Under the pieces are notes generated by a model. The model searched no databases. It saw only the letters and a list, made by a program, of their open reading frames with translations, and was not told where the DNA came from. A DNA stretch of 64,000 bases from Rhodoblastus acidophilus (GTDB taxonomy: Bacteria; Pseudomonadota; Alphaproteobacteria; Rhizobiales; Beijerinckiaceae), in assembly GCF_025961575.1 (NCBI RefSeq), contig NZ_JAOQNX010000006.1, forward strand, positions 114,804 to 178,803, written 5' to 3'. Positions 54,872-63,914 of this stretch are shown in pieces; the stretch's first letter is position 1; the number at the start of each line of letters is the position of its first letter. A program made the translations under genes and the position numbers.

Positions 54872-55198
54872 TGTTCGAACTCGCGTCTGTAACGCATGCC
54901 AATGTATTCAAGGGATAATCCGCGAATAGGCCCGCGCGCGAAAGGCTTCGAACGCCGTTAACCCTCCAGCGCCGCCGCCACAACCCACAACGTGCAGGCG
55001 TGAAAAACATGCGTTTTTCATCAAAAATCGCGTGTTTTTTGCACAAATGCGCGGGTTTTGCGCGGTTTTGCGCGCCCGCATTTCAACCAGAAATAGAATT
55101 TTCCGAAAAACGCGCGCCGGCGAGCCATCAGGGCGGCGCCAAAAAGGACCACCGCGCCGCTTCCAGCCCCGCGGACACTGGACTGCCGTTCGCCAACC

Positions 55199-55227
55199 GT
55201 CATTGCGAGCGAAGCGAAGCAATCCAC
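55199..55227. repeat. REP-type half-element
   Basis: GTCATTGCGAGCGAAGCGAAGCAATCC form, a sequence dispersed in many alphaproteobacterial genomes (from memory). Only the left half is clear; a degenerate partner (GATTGCTCCTTGCGCTCCTCGCAAG) follows at 55232-55256. Confidence 0.6.
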
Positions 55228-55303
55228 CTTGCGATTGCTCCTTGCGCTCCTCGCAAGCACGGTTTCGAGCCAAAGGGTGAAACGCGGACAGCAAAAGGCG
55301 CGT

Positions 55304-56401
55304 TCAGGCGAAACGACCGATCAGCGCCGACAATTCGATCTGGCTGTGGACCGAGCATTTTTGCATCGCCGCCTTGAGGTGGCTTCGCACGGTCCCCTCG
55401 CCGACGCCGAGCCGTCGCGCGATATCGGCGGGCGACACGCCCGCGAAAATCTGGGCGGCGATTTCGGCCTCGCGCGGCGTGAGCCCCGTGGCCATGGCGA
55501 GGTTTTGGATGGCGATCCGATTGGGCGCCGCCTCCCGCGAAGGATCGATCAGCGCGCAGAGCACGGAAACCGGGCCAAAAACCTCGCTCGCCTCTCCCAG
55601 GATCGGCATGGCCAGCAGATAAAACCGTCGTCCGTCGCCGGGCCGGGTCAGCGCAACCGCCCCATGTTGGCGGCTGCCGGGCAAGGCCTGCCGGATCACG
55701 GCGTCGAGGCGCTGCTGCTCGGCGGCGCTCGACGCCGCCAGACGGCCGCGGAGCAAGCGCAAGGGGGCGCCGCGCGCGCGGATCGCATCGTGATCTTCGT
55801 CAATGGGGCGGCCGAGGAAATCGAGATGGAAGACAAAATCGCCGCGGCTGCGATAGAGAACCGAGTGTTCCCGAGCCTTTTCTTGCAGGAGTTGCTGCGA
55901 AAATCTGGAGGCGATGCGCAGCGTCGGCAGGAATGCGTTCAACTGGCTGAGTTCGCCGGACTCGAAAACGCCCTGCCTGGCGCTCCGCCAGAAGGAAATC
56001 CGCGGCGCCGACATCGGGGCGCCGCCGCCGATCGCGGCGCTGCCCCGGTGAGGAATGTCGAGGACCGGCAGCATGTAATCGCGAAAGAAAGGGGTGCGGT
56101 GCAGCCGTTCGCGGAAACTGGGCGCCGCGTCGGAAACGAAACCTTCCTCCAGCAGGCTGCTCATGATGATGTCGGACGTGTAGGTCGGCGTCCGTCCCGA
56201 ACGCATGTCGGCGATGGGATCGTCCAGCGCCTGCGTGGCGACGATATGCAGCTGCGTCGGCGACGTGCGCGACAGCGCCGCGACCTTGGCGCCGACGGCG
56301 GAACACATTTTCTCCAGCGAGGGACGCCAGCTTTCGCCGAGGGCGACCGCCGAACTCAGCGAGTCCATCGCCTCCGCGAACCCTATCGAATCGAACACCA
56401 C
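55304..56401 (-). CDS. LuxR-family transcriptional regulator 1
   Basis: A 365-residue regulator. A ~300-residue N-terminal sensor with no named domain (contains SFRERLHRTPFFRDYMLPVLDIPHRG and a PAS-like stretch around 180-290) precedes a C-terminal LuxR/FixJ helix-turn-helix (GLTPREAEIAAQIFAGVSPADIARRLGVGEGTVRSHLK). This architecture is shared in outline with LuxR 3 (57049-58248). Signal unknown. No autoinducer-synthase gene nearby. Confidence 0.88.
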   Translation of the reverse strand: MVFDSIGFAEAMDSLSSAVALGESWRPSLEKMCSAVGAKVAALSRTSPTQLHIVATQALDDPIADMRSGRTPTYTSDIIMSSLLEEGFVSDAAPSFRERLHRTPFFRDYMLPVLDIPHRGSAAIGGGAPMSAPRISFWRSARQGVFESGELSQLNAFLPTLRIASRFSQQLLQEKAREHSVLYRSRGDFVFHLDFLGRPIDEDHDAIRARGAPLRLLRGRLAASSAAEQQRLDAVIRQALPGSRQHGAVALTRPGDGRRFYLLAMPILGEASEVFGPVSVLCALIDPSREAAPNRIAIQNLAMATGLTPREAEIAAQIFAGVSPADIARRLGVGEGTVRSHLKAAMQKCSVHSQIELSALIGRFA

Positions 56402-56553
56402 CTTCTTTTCCTTTTGGAGCGGACGCCACCGCCAACGGAAGGGGATGAGCCGCCCAAAACAGACCCATGAATTTGCACAATTTGCGTCACCCTACAGGGG
56501 AACCGCTGGGCTTGGCCTATACCATTTGGGAGAGGCGCTTGCACGAATTCACG

Positions 56554-56835
56554 TCACGGCCCGAGCCTCACGCGCTCTCCCGAGGCAATGTCCCCGGCGA
56601 CCGGAGCAAGCCCATCGAGGGACCAGACAAGGGCCAATTTGCCCACGAGGTCGTCGAGATCGGCGGCGCCCAATGCGCTCATGCTTCTGGCGAGGCATTC
56701 CGAAACGCGGCGCGGCGAAACCCCGAGCCTGATTGCAATCTGCCCGGTGGGGACGCCTGCGTAGATCAGGTCGAGCGCCTCTCTCTCCAGATCGGAGAGG
56801 GACGCGAGTTGATATCTGAGGAAAGCGACGGGCAT
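56554..56835 (-). CDS. short LuxR-type DNA-binding protein
   Basis: A 93-residue protein that is nearly only a helix-turn-helix domain: SLSDLEREALDLIYAGVPTGQIAIRLGVSPRRVSECLARSM. No receiver or ligand domain. ATG 56835 begins the domain; the frame goes back to 56928 without sign of a protein. It lies between two full-length LuxR genes, divergent from LuxR 3. Might work as a co-regulator of its neighbours (inference). Confidence 0.7.
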   Translation of the reverse strand: MPVAFLRYQLASLSDLEREALDLIYAGVPTGQIAIRLGVSPRRVSECLARSMSALGAADLDDLVGKLALVWSLDGLAPVAGDIASGERVRLGP

Positions 56836-57048
56836 GAAGCGGCCTCTCCATTGGCGCCCAAGTGGCGCCCAAGATCGCGATCGGGCGGCTCGCCTCGACG
56901 GCGACGCAGATGCCGAAGCATCGAACATCGCTTCCCCTTCGTCATCATCCGTTCGATTGACACCCTGATGAATCCACTCAAAATAGCCGAGTTCTCTCTG
57001 GGTCTTCGTTGAACAGATGCGTGTTCATTCATTTTTGAAAAGCGCGGC

Positions 57049-58248
57049 ATGGCCCGACGGAACGCGGCGATGCTGAATGATCGGTCTTTGCTCGACCTCG
57101 TCGGCGCCATTTACGATTGCTCGATGGAGCCGGCGCGCTGGCCCGAGACGCTGGAGCGGATCGCGACCAGCGTCGGCGGCGTCAGCGCCTCCCTGTCGAT
57201 CCACGATCCCCTGCGGCGCGAGGCGCGTTTTTCCGCCATCGCGCATGAAACCTCCGAGGCGGAGCACGCCGACTACAACGAAAACTACGTCCCGATCTGT
57301 CCCGTTCTCACCAGCGGCTGGTATTGCGAAATCGACGAGGTGGTCTCGGCCATCGCCTATGTCGGCGCCGAAGAATGGGTGAACAGCCGCTATTACCAGG
57401 GTTTCTACAAGCCGCGCGGCTGGCACGACGCGCTGGGCCTGCATCTGGCGAAGAGCGCCAGCCGTTACAGCATCCTCTCCGTCGTCGGCCCGCTGGCCAA
57501 AGGCGCCTTCGGCGCCGGCGAACAGCAGGCGCTGAGCCTGCTCGGGCCGCATCTGCGTCGCGCCGCCAGCATCGCCGACCTGCTCGACGCCCGCTCGCTG
57601 CAGCACGACATGCTGTCGGCGACGCTCGACCTGCTCACGGTCGGAATCGTGTTGACCGACGCCCAGGGCCGCATCGCCTATTTCAACCGTTCCGCGGACT
57701 CCCTGTTGCAGGACCGCTCGGGCCTCTGCCGCGCCGGAGATTTTTTGTCCGCCCGCGATCCCGCCGTGGGCGACGCGTTGCGCGCGGCGATCGCCACGGC
57801 GTCCGGCGGCGGCGTGCTCGCCATGCCTAGGTCAGGCATCGCCCTGCCGATCCCGCGCGCCAAAGGCCAGGATCTCGCCGCCTGGGTGCTGCCGCTCGAC
57901 GCCGGCCTGCGCAGCGAGCTCGCGGCGCCCTTCGCCGCCTCGGTCGCCGTGTTCGTGAAGGAGCTGGGCGACACCTCCCCCTTTCCGGGCGAGCTTTTCG
58001 TCAAGCGCTACGCCATCACGCCGGCCGAATGCCGCGTGCTGATGCTGCTGGCGCAGGGCATGAGCCCGGCCGAAATCGCCGACGTCCTCGGCCTGTCCCT
58101 GCCGACCGTCAAGACCCACCTGGCGCGCCTGTTCGACAAGACCGGCGCCCATGGCCAGGCGGCGTTGATGCGTCTGGCGGTCAGCGCCCTCGCGCCGGGC
58201 AGAATGGAGCCGCACGCAAGGCCGCAGATCAAATCCCCGGGATCATAG
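57049..58248 (+). CDS. LuxR-family transcriptional regulator 3
   Basis: A 399-residue regulator: N-terminal GAF/PAS-like sensor (residues ~1-300; GLHLAKSASRYSILSVVGPLAKG and a PAS-like TVGIVLTDAQGRIAYFNRSADSLL), then a C-terminal helix-turn-helix (ITPAECRVLMLLAQGMSPAEIADVLGLSLPTVKTHLARLFDKTGAHGQ). ATG 57049, or 57070 (MLNDRS), could be the start. It is convergent with the alpha/beta hydrolase gene, separated by 10 bp. Confidence 0.88.
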   Translation: MARRNAAMLNDRSLLDLVGAIYDCSMEPARWPETLERIATSVGGVSASLSIHDPLRREARFSAIAHETSEAEHADYNENYVPICPVLTSGWYCEIDEVVSAIAYVGAEEWVNSRYYQGFYKPRGWHDALGLHLAKSASRYSILSVVGPLAKGAFGAGEQQALSLLGPHLRRAASIADLLDARSLQHDMLSATLDLLTVGIVLTDAQGRIAYFNRSADSLLQDRSGLCRAGDFLSARDPAVGDALRAAIATASGGGVLAMPRSGIALPIPRAKGQDLAAWVLPLDAGLRSELAAPFAASVAVFVKELGDTSPFPGELFVKRYAITPAECRVLMLLAQGMSPAEIADVLGLSLPTVKTHLARLFDKTGAHGQAALMRLAVSALAPGRMEPHARPQIKSPGS

Positions 58249-58258
58249 CCCCCGGACC

Positions 58259-59095
58259 TCACGCCTTCACAAAAGCAAGCAGGTCGGCGTTGAGCAGGTC
58301 GGCGTTGACGGTCAGCATGCCGTGGGACAGGCCGGGATAGGTCTTCAGCGCGCCATTCCTCAATAGTTTGATCGCCTTCAGCGCCGCATCGGCGATCGGC
58401 ACGACCTGGTCGTCCTCGCCGTGCAGCACCAGTGTCGGAACCGAGATCGCCTTGAGGTCGTCGGTCTGGTCGGTTTCCGAAAAGGCCTTGACGCCCTCGT
58501 AATGGGCTTTGGCGGAGCCCATCATGCCCTGGCGCCACCAGTTGCGGATCACGCCCTCCAAAACTTTCGCGCCCGGGCGATTGAAGCCGTAGAACGGGCC
58601 CGAGGGCACGTCGAGGAAGAACTGAGCGCGATTTTGCGCGACCGCCGTGCGAAACCCGTCGAACACCTCCAGAGGCAATCCTTCGGGATTGGCGTCGGTT
58701 TTCAGCATCAGCGGCGGCACGGCGCTGACCAGCACGGCCTTGGCGACGCGTCCGCTGGGCTCGCCGAATTTCGCCACATAGCGCGCGACCTCGCCGCCGC
58801 CGGTCGAATGGCCGATGTGGATGGCGTTGCGCAGGTCGAGATGCTCGGCGACAGCGGCGGCGTCGGCGGCATAATGATCCATGTCGTGCCCGTCCGAGAC
58901 CTGAGCCGACCGGCCGTGGCCGCGCCGGTCATGCGCCACGACGCGGAAGCCGTGCTGAACGAAGAACAGCATCTGCGCGTCCCAGTCATCGGAGGAGAGC
59001 GGCCAGCCATGGTGGAAAACCACCGGTCGCGCCTCCTTCGGCCCCCAATCCTTGTAAAAGATCTGCACGCCGTCGGCGGTGGTGACGTAGGACAT
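58259..59095 (-). CDS. alpha/beta hydrolase, non-heme haloperoxidase-like
   Basis: A 278-residue serine hydrolase. Nucleophile elbow GHSTGGGEV (Ser ~98), acid residue in HGEDDQVVP and histidine in LSHGM, so the Ser-Asp-His triad is complete. FHHGWPLSSDDWDAQM and DRRGHGRS form the oxyanion region. The form GHSTGGGEVARYVA is that of the cofactor-free haloperoxidase/esterase group. ATG 59095 has GGAG upstream. Divergent from the PQQ enzyme over 236 bp with no other gene. Confidence 0.9.
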   Translation of the reverse strand: MSYVTTADGVQIFYKDWGPKEARPVVFHHGWPLSSDDWDAQMLFFVQHGFRVVAHDRRGHGRSAQVSDGHDMDHYAADAAAVAEHLDLRNAIHIGHSTGGGEVARYVAKFGEPSGRVAKAVLVSAVPPLMLKTDANPEGLPLEVFDGFRTAVAQNRAQFFLDVPSGPFYGFNRPGAKVLEGVIRNWWRQGMMGSAKAHYEGVKAFSETDQTDDLKAISVPTLVLHGEDDQVVPIADAALKAIKLLRNGALKTYPGLSHGMLTVNADLLNADLLAFVKA

Positions 59096-59331
59096 GAGAG
59101 CTCCATGACTTCGTGAACGATGACGTCGCCTCGCCTCCGCGCCGCGCGCGCAGCGCAAAGCAAGGGGCCGCAAATCGGCGCTTAACGTAACGTCAGTGGA
59201 CCGCTCCAGGTTCAGATTTTTTTCCGCGAGATCAGAGCGGCGCGCGTCGGGAACCATACGGCTTCGTCGAAGGTTTGGGCTCGAGGCGCCCGTCCGCGCC
59301 GCCCGTCGCATTGTCATGCAGGAATTGTCTC

Positions 59332-60936
59332 ATGAAGCGCTTCTCCCCCGCCGCTTTTGGCCTGCTTGTTGGCGTCTACGCCTTCGGCGCCCTCGCTCAG
59401 CCCGCGCCATCCGGCCCCAGCCAGGCCGAACTCGACCTTTCCGCCGCAGCCACCGACAGCTGGTTGATGACCAACAAGAGCTATGACGGCTGGCGTCATG
59501 TGCGGCTCAACCAGATCACGCCCGCCAATGTCGCCACTCTCAAGCCGGCCTGCGTCTACGACAGCGGCCTGGTCGCGCAGGCGCAGTCGACGCCGCTGCT
59601 TTACAAGGGCCGCATCTATTTCACCGCCGCGCAAACGACCGTGGCCATCGACGCCAGGACCTGCGCCGAGCTCTGGCGCAGCGAATGGAAACTGAAGGGA
59701 AAGGCGCTGTCGACGGTCAATCGCGGCGTGGCGATCAAGGACGGCCGTCTCATCCGCGGCACGGCGGACGGTTATTTGATCGCGCTGTCGATGGACGACG
59801 GCAAACTGCTGTGGGAGCGCCAGATCACCAGTTTCGAAGAGAGCCATTATCTCAGCATGCCCCCGATGATCGTCGACGACATGATCATCTACGGGACCGC
59901 CGGCGCCGATTGGGGCGGACAGGGCTGGATCGGCGCCTTCAGCCTGAAGGATGGCGCGGAGATCTGGCGTTACGGGGTTCTGCCCGCGCCCGACGCGCCG
60001 GGGGCGAAGAGCTGGGGGTCGGCGCAGGCCGTCGCCCATGGCGGCGGCAGCTTTTGGACGCCCGTTTCGGTTGATCGGCAAAAAGGCGTTCTGTTCGTTC
60101 CCATCGGCAATCCCGCGCCCGATTTCTTCGGCGAGTCCCGTCCCGGCGACAATGAGGGAACCAACACCGCCGCCGCCATCGATCTCAAGACCGGCAAGCT
60201 CCTCTGGGCGCGTCAGTTCGTCCCGCACGACACCCACGACTGGGACCTCTCGCAAACCAGTCCGCTGGTGAGCGCGTCGATCGACGGCAAGGCGCGCCAT
60301 CTGGTGATCGTGAGCGGCAAGGACGGCCGGTTGCGCGGCGTCGACCGCGAAAGCTCCGAGATTCTCTACGATCTCGTGATCTCGAAACAGGAAAACGCGG
60401 ACAAGCCGGCCGCGGCGACGCCGATCCATATCTGCCCGGGCCTGCTCGGCGGTCAGGAATGGAGCAGCAGCGCCTATGACCCCGATCGCGGACTGGTGTT
60501 CTCGCCCATGGTCGATTGGTGCGGTTCGGTCTCGCATGAAGCCAGCGCGCCCGCGCATCAGGTCGGCGTTCACTTTTACGGCGGCGGCATCGTGCAGGAC
60601 CCGATCGGGGAGGCGCGCGGCGTGTTGGCGGCCGTCGATGTCGCTTCGGGCGCGTTGCGCTGGAAGTTCGAGGCGCCCGCGCCCATGCTCGCCAATGTGA
60701 CCACCACGGAGGCGGGACTCGTCTTCGCCGGCGATCTCAAGGGAAACCTGTTCGCGCTGGACCAGGACACCGGCAAGGCGCTGCTGCGCTATTCATTGCC
60801 GGCGTCCGCCGGAGGCGGGCTGTTCACCTATGCGCTCGACGGCAAGCAATTCGTCGCGGCGCTGTCAGGCTCGGTCTCGGCGTTCTTCGGCGGCGGCAAG
60901 GAAACGACCAAGCTGACACTGTTCGCCTTGCCGTGA
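59332..60936 (+). CDS. PQQ-dependent dehydrogenase, secreted
   Basis: A 534-residue periplasmic quinoprotein: signal peptide of ~22 residues (cut near ALA-QP), then an eight-bladed propeller with repeated tryptophan-docking segments. NPAPDFFGESRPGDN and PHDTHDWDLSQTSPLV are the PQQ-site segments of type alcohol dehydrogenases. The position two after the catalytic-type Asp is Asp (D-W-D). No cytochrome domain and no adjacent vicinal cysteine pair. Substrate unknown; alcohols or aldehydes are likely. No xoxJ/G genes nearby. Confidence 0.82.
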   Translation: MKRFSPAAFGLLVGVYAFGALAQPAPSGPSQAELDLSAAATDSWLMTNKSYDGWRHVRLNQITPANVATLKPACVYDSGLVAQAQSTPLLYKGRIYFTAAQTTVAIDARTCAELWRSEWKLKGKALSTVNRGVAIKDGRLIRGTADGYLIALSMDDGKLLWERQITSFEESHYLSMPPMIVDDMIIYGTAGADWGGQGWIGAFSLKDGAEIWRYGVLPAPDAPGAKSWGSAQAVAHGGGSFWTPVSVDRQKGVLFVPIGNPAPDFFGESRPGDNEGTNTAAAIDLKTGKLLWARQFVPHDTHDWDLSQTSPLVSASIDGKARHLVIVSGKDGRLRGVDRESSEILYDLVISKQENADKPAAATPIHICPGLLGGQEWSSSAYDPDRGLVFSPMVDWCGSVSHEASAPAHQVGVHFYGGGIVQDPIGEARGVLAAVDVASGALRWKFEAPAPMLANVTTTEAGLVFAGDLKGNLFALDQDTGKALLRYSLPASAGGGLFTYALDGKQFVAALSGSVSAFFGGGKETTKLTLFALP

Positions 60937-60968
60937 CGCGCTGCGCAAGGGCGGCTCGGCGGGCCCCC

Positions 60969-62303
60969 TCAATGCAGCTTCACATGCGGCTCGGTGCGCC
61001 GGGTGATGATGCGCGCAATCGAGTCGAGCGTCGCCTTGGCCGCGCCATGCAGCGCCAGTTCGTGCATTTTGTAGAGCGAAACATACATCAGCCGCGCGAA
61101 CAAACCCTCGACCATCAGGCTGCCGCCGATCAGCCCGCCCATCATATTGCCGACCGTGCTGTATTTGCCGAGCGAGACCAGCGAGCCGAAATCGCGGTAC
61201 TGGTAATCCTGCAGCGGCTCGCCGGCGAGACGGCGCCCGAACTGGGCGAACAGATGCGAGGCCTGCTGCTGCGCCGCCTGCGCCCGCGGCGGCACCCTGG
61301 CGTCGCGCCCGATCCACGGACAGGAGGCGCAATCGCCGATGGCGAAAATGGCCTCGTCCCGTGTCGTCTGCAGCGTCGGCCGGACGACAAGCTGGTTGAT
61401 GCGGTTGGTCTCGAGCCCGTCAATGTCCTGCAAGAATTCCGGCGCCTTTACGCCGGCGGCCCAAACGACGATTTCGGCGGGAATGGTTCGCCCGTCCGCC
61501 AACTCAACCCCATCGCGCATCACTTGGGCGACTCTTGCGCGCGTAAAAGTCTGGACGCCCAGCTCGCGCAACAAATGTTCGGTCGCGGCCGACAGCCGCG
61601 GGGGCAGGGAGGGCAGCACGCGCTCGGCGGCCTCCACCACGGTGATCTTGATGTCTTTGCCAGGGTCCACGCGGTCGAGGCCATAGGCGACGACTTCGCG
61701 CGTCGTGCGATGCAGCTCCGCTGCGAGCTCGACGCCCGTCGCGCCCGCGCCGATGATGACCACTTTCAGTTGCTCCGGCCGCAGCGGCGTCTGCTGCACA
61801 TGGGCGCGGATGCAGGCGTTGAGCAGCACTTCATGAAAGCGCTTGGCGTCGGCCAGGCTTTCCAGCTTCATAGCGAAATCCTTGACCCCGGGCGTGCCGA
61901 AATCATTGCTCTGGCTGCCGATCGAGACGACCAGCGTGTCATAGCCGATCACCCGTTCCGGGGTGACCTGCCGCCCCTCCGAGTCCACGAAAGGCGCGAC
62001 ATGCACCTCGCGCCGCGCGCGGTCGAGGCCGATCATGGTGCCGATGCGATAGCGGTATCCGTGCCAGTGCGAATGGGCGAGGTAATTCACCTCATGGTCC
62101 GACATGTCCATGCTGCCCGCGGCGATTTCGTGCAGTTTCGCCTTCCACACATGGGTGCGGGTGCTCTCGATCAGCGAAATATCCAGGACGCCCTTGCGCC
62201 CATATTTGTCGCCGAGCCGCGTCGCCAGTTCGAGGCCGCCGGCCCCGCCGCCGACGATGACCACACGATGGCCGGATTCCAGATGCGTGCGTGCAAGGGG
62301 CAT
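60969..62303 (-). CDS. ndh: type II NADH:quinone oxidoreductase
   Basis: Non-proton-pumping NADH dehydrogenase on the inner membrane surface (444 residues). FAD motif VVIVGGGAGGLELATRLG near residue 13 and NAD motif VVIIGAGATGVELAAELH near 174; AIGDCASCPW and QAAQQQASHLF in the C-terminal part. The end contains a hydrophobic/amphipathic anchor. ATG 62303 has GGAG upstream; the longer frame adds 48 residues without family likeness. Convergent with the PQQ enzyme gene, 32 bp apart. Confidence 0.92.
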   Translation of the reverse strand: MPLARTHLESGHRVVIVGGGAGGLELATRLGDKYGRKGVLDISLIESTRTHVWKAKLHEIAAGSMDMSDHEVNYLAHSHWHGYRYRIGTMIGLDRARREVHVAPFVDSEGRQVTPERVIGYDTLVVSIGSQSNDFGTPGVKDFAMKLESLADAKRFHEVLLNACIRAHVQQTPLRPEQLKVVIIGAGATGVELAAELHRTTREVVAYGLDRVDPGKDIKITVVEAAERVLPSLPPRLSAATEHLLRELGVQTFTRARVAQVMRDGVELADGRTIPAEIVVWAAGVKAPEFLQDIDGLETNRINQLVVRPTLQTTRDEAIFAIGDCASCPWIGRDARVPPRAQAAQQQASHLFAQFGRRLAGEPLQDYQYRDFGSLVSLGKYSTVGNMMGGLIGGSLMVEGLFARLMYVSLYKMHELALHGAAKATLDSIARIITRRTEPHVKLH

Positions 62304-62687
62304 ATCGCGCTCCGATGGCTCGGGCGGGGCCAAAACCCTCCCGTGAGCCGCAATGAGATTTTGGGCGGCTGGCCGTGACGACCGGCGGGCGACCTCGTTC
62401 GCCAATAAGCCAGTCCTCCCTTGCGTGGAGGTGGCGGGTTCGCCCAATCCACGACGATAAAAGCATATAATGCGAAAAACAGTTGAAGATCAGAGGGAAG
62501 CAGCGTCGCATCAAAGCGCCGTCGCTTGTTGCGTTCAGGTCCGCCGCACGGCTTGACGTGCGACAATGCGCTTATGAAAATTTAAGTTATACAAGGGCTG
62601 TTGATGGAAAATGCTGTTGTTGCTTGCCGCGCCTTTGTCGGCGGCGCCTTTGCCGAAATTCGCCAAAAAACTTTTGAGGAGGCTGTT
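62304..62687. other. 384-bp divergent intergenic region
   Basis: Between ndh (minus) and the patatin-like gene (plus). No gene recognised. 62430-62480 and 62570-62600 are AT-rich and may hold promoters. A GGAGG-type site lies just before the patatin-like ATG at 62688, which fixes that start against the longer frame from 62601. Confidence 0.5.
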
Positions 62688-63785
62688 ATGACGACACAAA
62701 CTGAGACGGGAGACTTTTCCTTCGCGCTCGGCGGCCTGGCCGGCAACAATGCGCAGGGCGCGGGTTTTTTGGCGGCGGCCCTCGACGCGAAAATGACGCC
62801 GCGCCTGTTGTCCTGCACGTCGGGCCAGATTTTTTGGACCTATCTTTATCTCACCGCCCTCAAACAGGGGCGTGATGGCGACGAGCTCGAACAGAAGATC
62901 GATGACTATCTCGCCCAGACCGAGCCGTTCTCGTCGCGCGACGCGAATCTCTGGCGCATGGCGCTGATCGGCAAGCCCGGCATGATGCGGCTGGTCACGC
63001 CGCCCGAATGGGCGTTGAACATGTGGAAGAACGGCGCCGCGGCGGCGCGCAAAATGCTGTTGGCGGGGCCAAAAGGCTTCGCCCTTGAGACTGTCTCGGA
63101 GATCTGGCCGGATCAGGTGGCGATCTGTCAGTTTTCGGAGACGTTTTTTCAAGACATCGCCGACGCCTTCAACGGCGCGGAGATCGCCATCGCCTTCAAC
63201 GCCTACAATCCCAAGCAAGGCCGCGAGATCGTGCACATGAACGAACGCGCCTTCAAACTGCACAAAAAAAGCCCGGGGCAAGACTACGACCCCTTCCGGT
63301 CGCGCACCTCCTACGCCGAGATCACCAAAGACAGCGTGCGCGACGGGCTGTGGATCTATCAATACGGCTTCGCCGGCCGCGAGGCCTTTGACGGCTGCTA
63401 TTTCCGGCAGACCATGCTGAGCGAAGCGGCGCTGACGCCGACCATTTTCGTCTCCCGGCCGATCAACCACAAATGGATCGGCAAGCTTCCGGAGACCTAT
63501 ATCGACTGCGAGGATTTGAAGACGGAGGTCTTCATGAACGGCGCCTATCAGGGCGAGCGCGACAAGATCGAACTGATCAACAAGCTGATCGAACAAAACC
63601 TGCTGAAAAACTCGAAATATAAACCGATCTTTCTGGAGGAGGTCGAAATCGAGGTCCAGCGCGGCTATTTCGACTATGTCTTCGAAGACAAGTCGGTTTT
63701 CGTCAAGGCGCGCGCCGAGGCGGCCAAAAAATTCCGCGATTATAAAGCTCGAGAGGGAGCCCCGCAGGCGAGCGCCGCCGGGTGA
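62688..63785 (+). CDS. patatin-like protein of unknown function
   Basis: A 365-residue protein. FSFALGGLAGNNAQGAGFLAAALD at residues ~10-35 resembles the Gly-rich oxyanion loop of patatin-like lipases, followed by LLSCTSGQIFW, with a possible nucleophile serine (CTSGQ instead of GxSxG), and later AFDGCYF as a possible Asp-Gly pair. Patatin-like is therefore tentative. No signal peptide. A strong GAGGAGG site before ATG 62688 sets the start. No partner gene known. The 3' side is followed by an IS element. Confidence 0.5.
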   Translation: MTTQTETGDFSFALGGLAGNNAQGAGFLAAALDAKMTPRLLSCTSGQIFWTYLYLTALKQGRDGDELEQKIDDYLAQTEPFSSRDANLWRMALIGKPGMMRLVTPPEWALNMWKNGAAAARKMLLAGPKGFALETVSEIWPDQVAICQFSETFFQDIADAFNGAEIAIAFNAYNPKQGREIVHMNERAFKLHKKSPGQDYDPFRSRTSYAEITKDSVRDGLWIYQYGFAGREAFDGCYFRQTMLSEAALTPTIFVSRPINHKWIGKLPETYIDCEDLKTEVFMNGAYQGERDKIELINKLIEQNLLKNSKYKPIFLEEVEIEVQRGYFDYVFEDKSVFVKARAEAAKKFRDYKAREGAPQASAAG

Positions 63786-63825
63786 GCGAACAGGCTGCGG
63801 AAAAAAGTCTCTTAGAACAATAAAG

Positions 63826-63914
63826 TAGCCCTCACCCTGAGAGTCTGTGACTTTTTCGATTGCTGACGCTCATGACAGCTGATTCATTGGCTTGTGAGGC
63901 CGGGAGCAGTTGTC
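63826..63914 (+). mobile_element. left edge of an insertion sequence, next to a REP-like remnant
   Basis: AGTAGCCCTCACCCTGAG at ~63826-63843 matches the edge of the REP-like element at 54277-54291 and then breaks into unrelated sequence (AGTCTGTGACTTTTTCG), 70 bp before a transposase-like start. This suggests that an IS entered a REP element. The exact terminal repeat cannot be fixed from one end. Confidence 0.4.

Larger units (their letters stand above)
54766..55303. other. 538-bp gene-poor region
   Basis: No convincing gene. It contains the parS-like site at 54856 and, at 55199-55227, a REP-type half-element. The remainder alternates GC-rich with AT-rich runs and short imperfect repeats (GCGCGGTTTTGCGCG forms around 55040-55080). 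Frames here lack ribosome-binding sites or protein-like composition. Confidence 0.5.
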
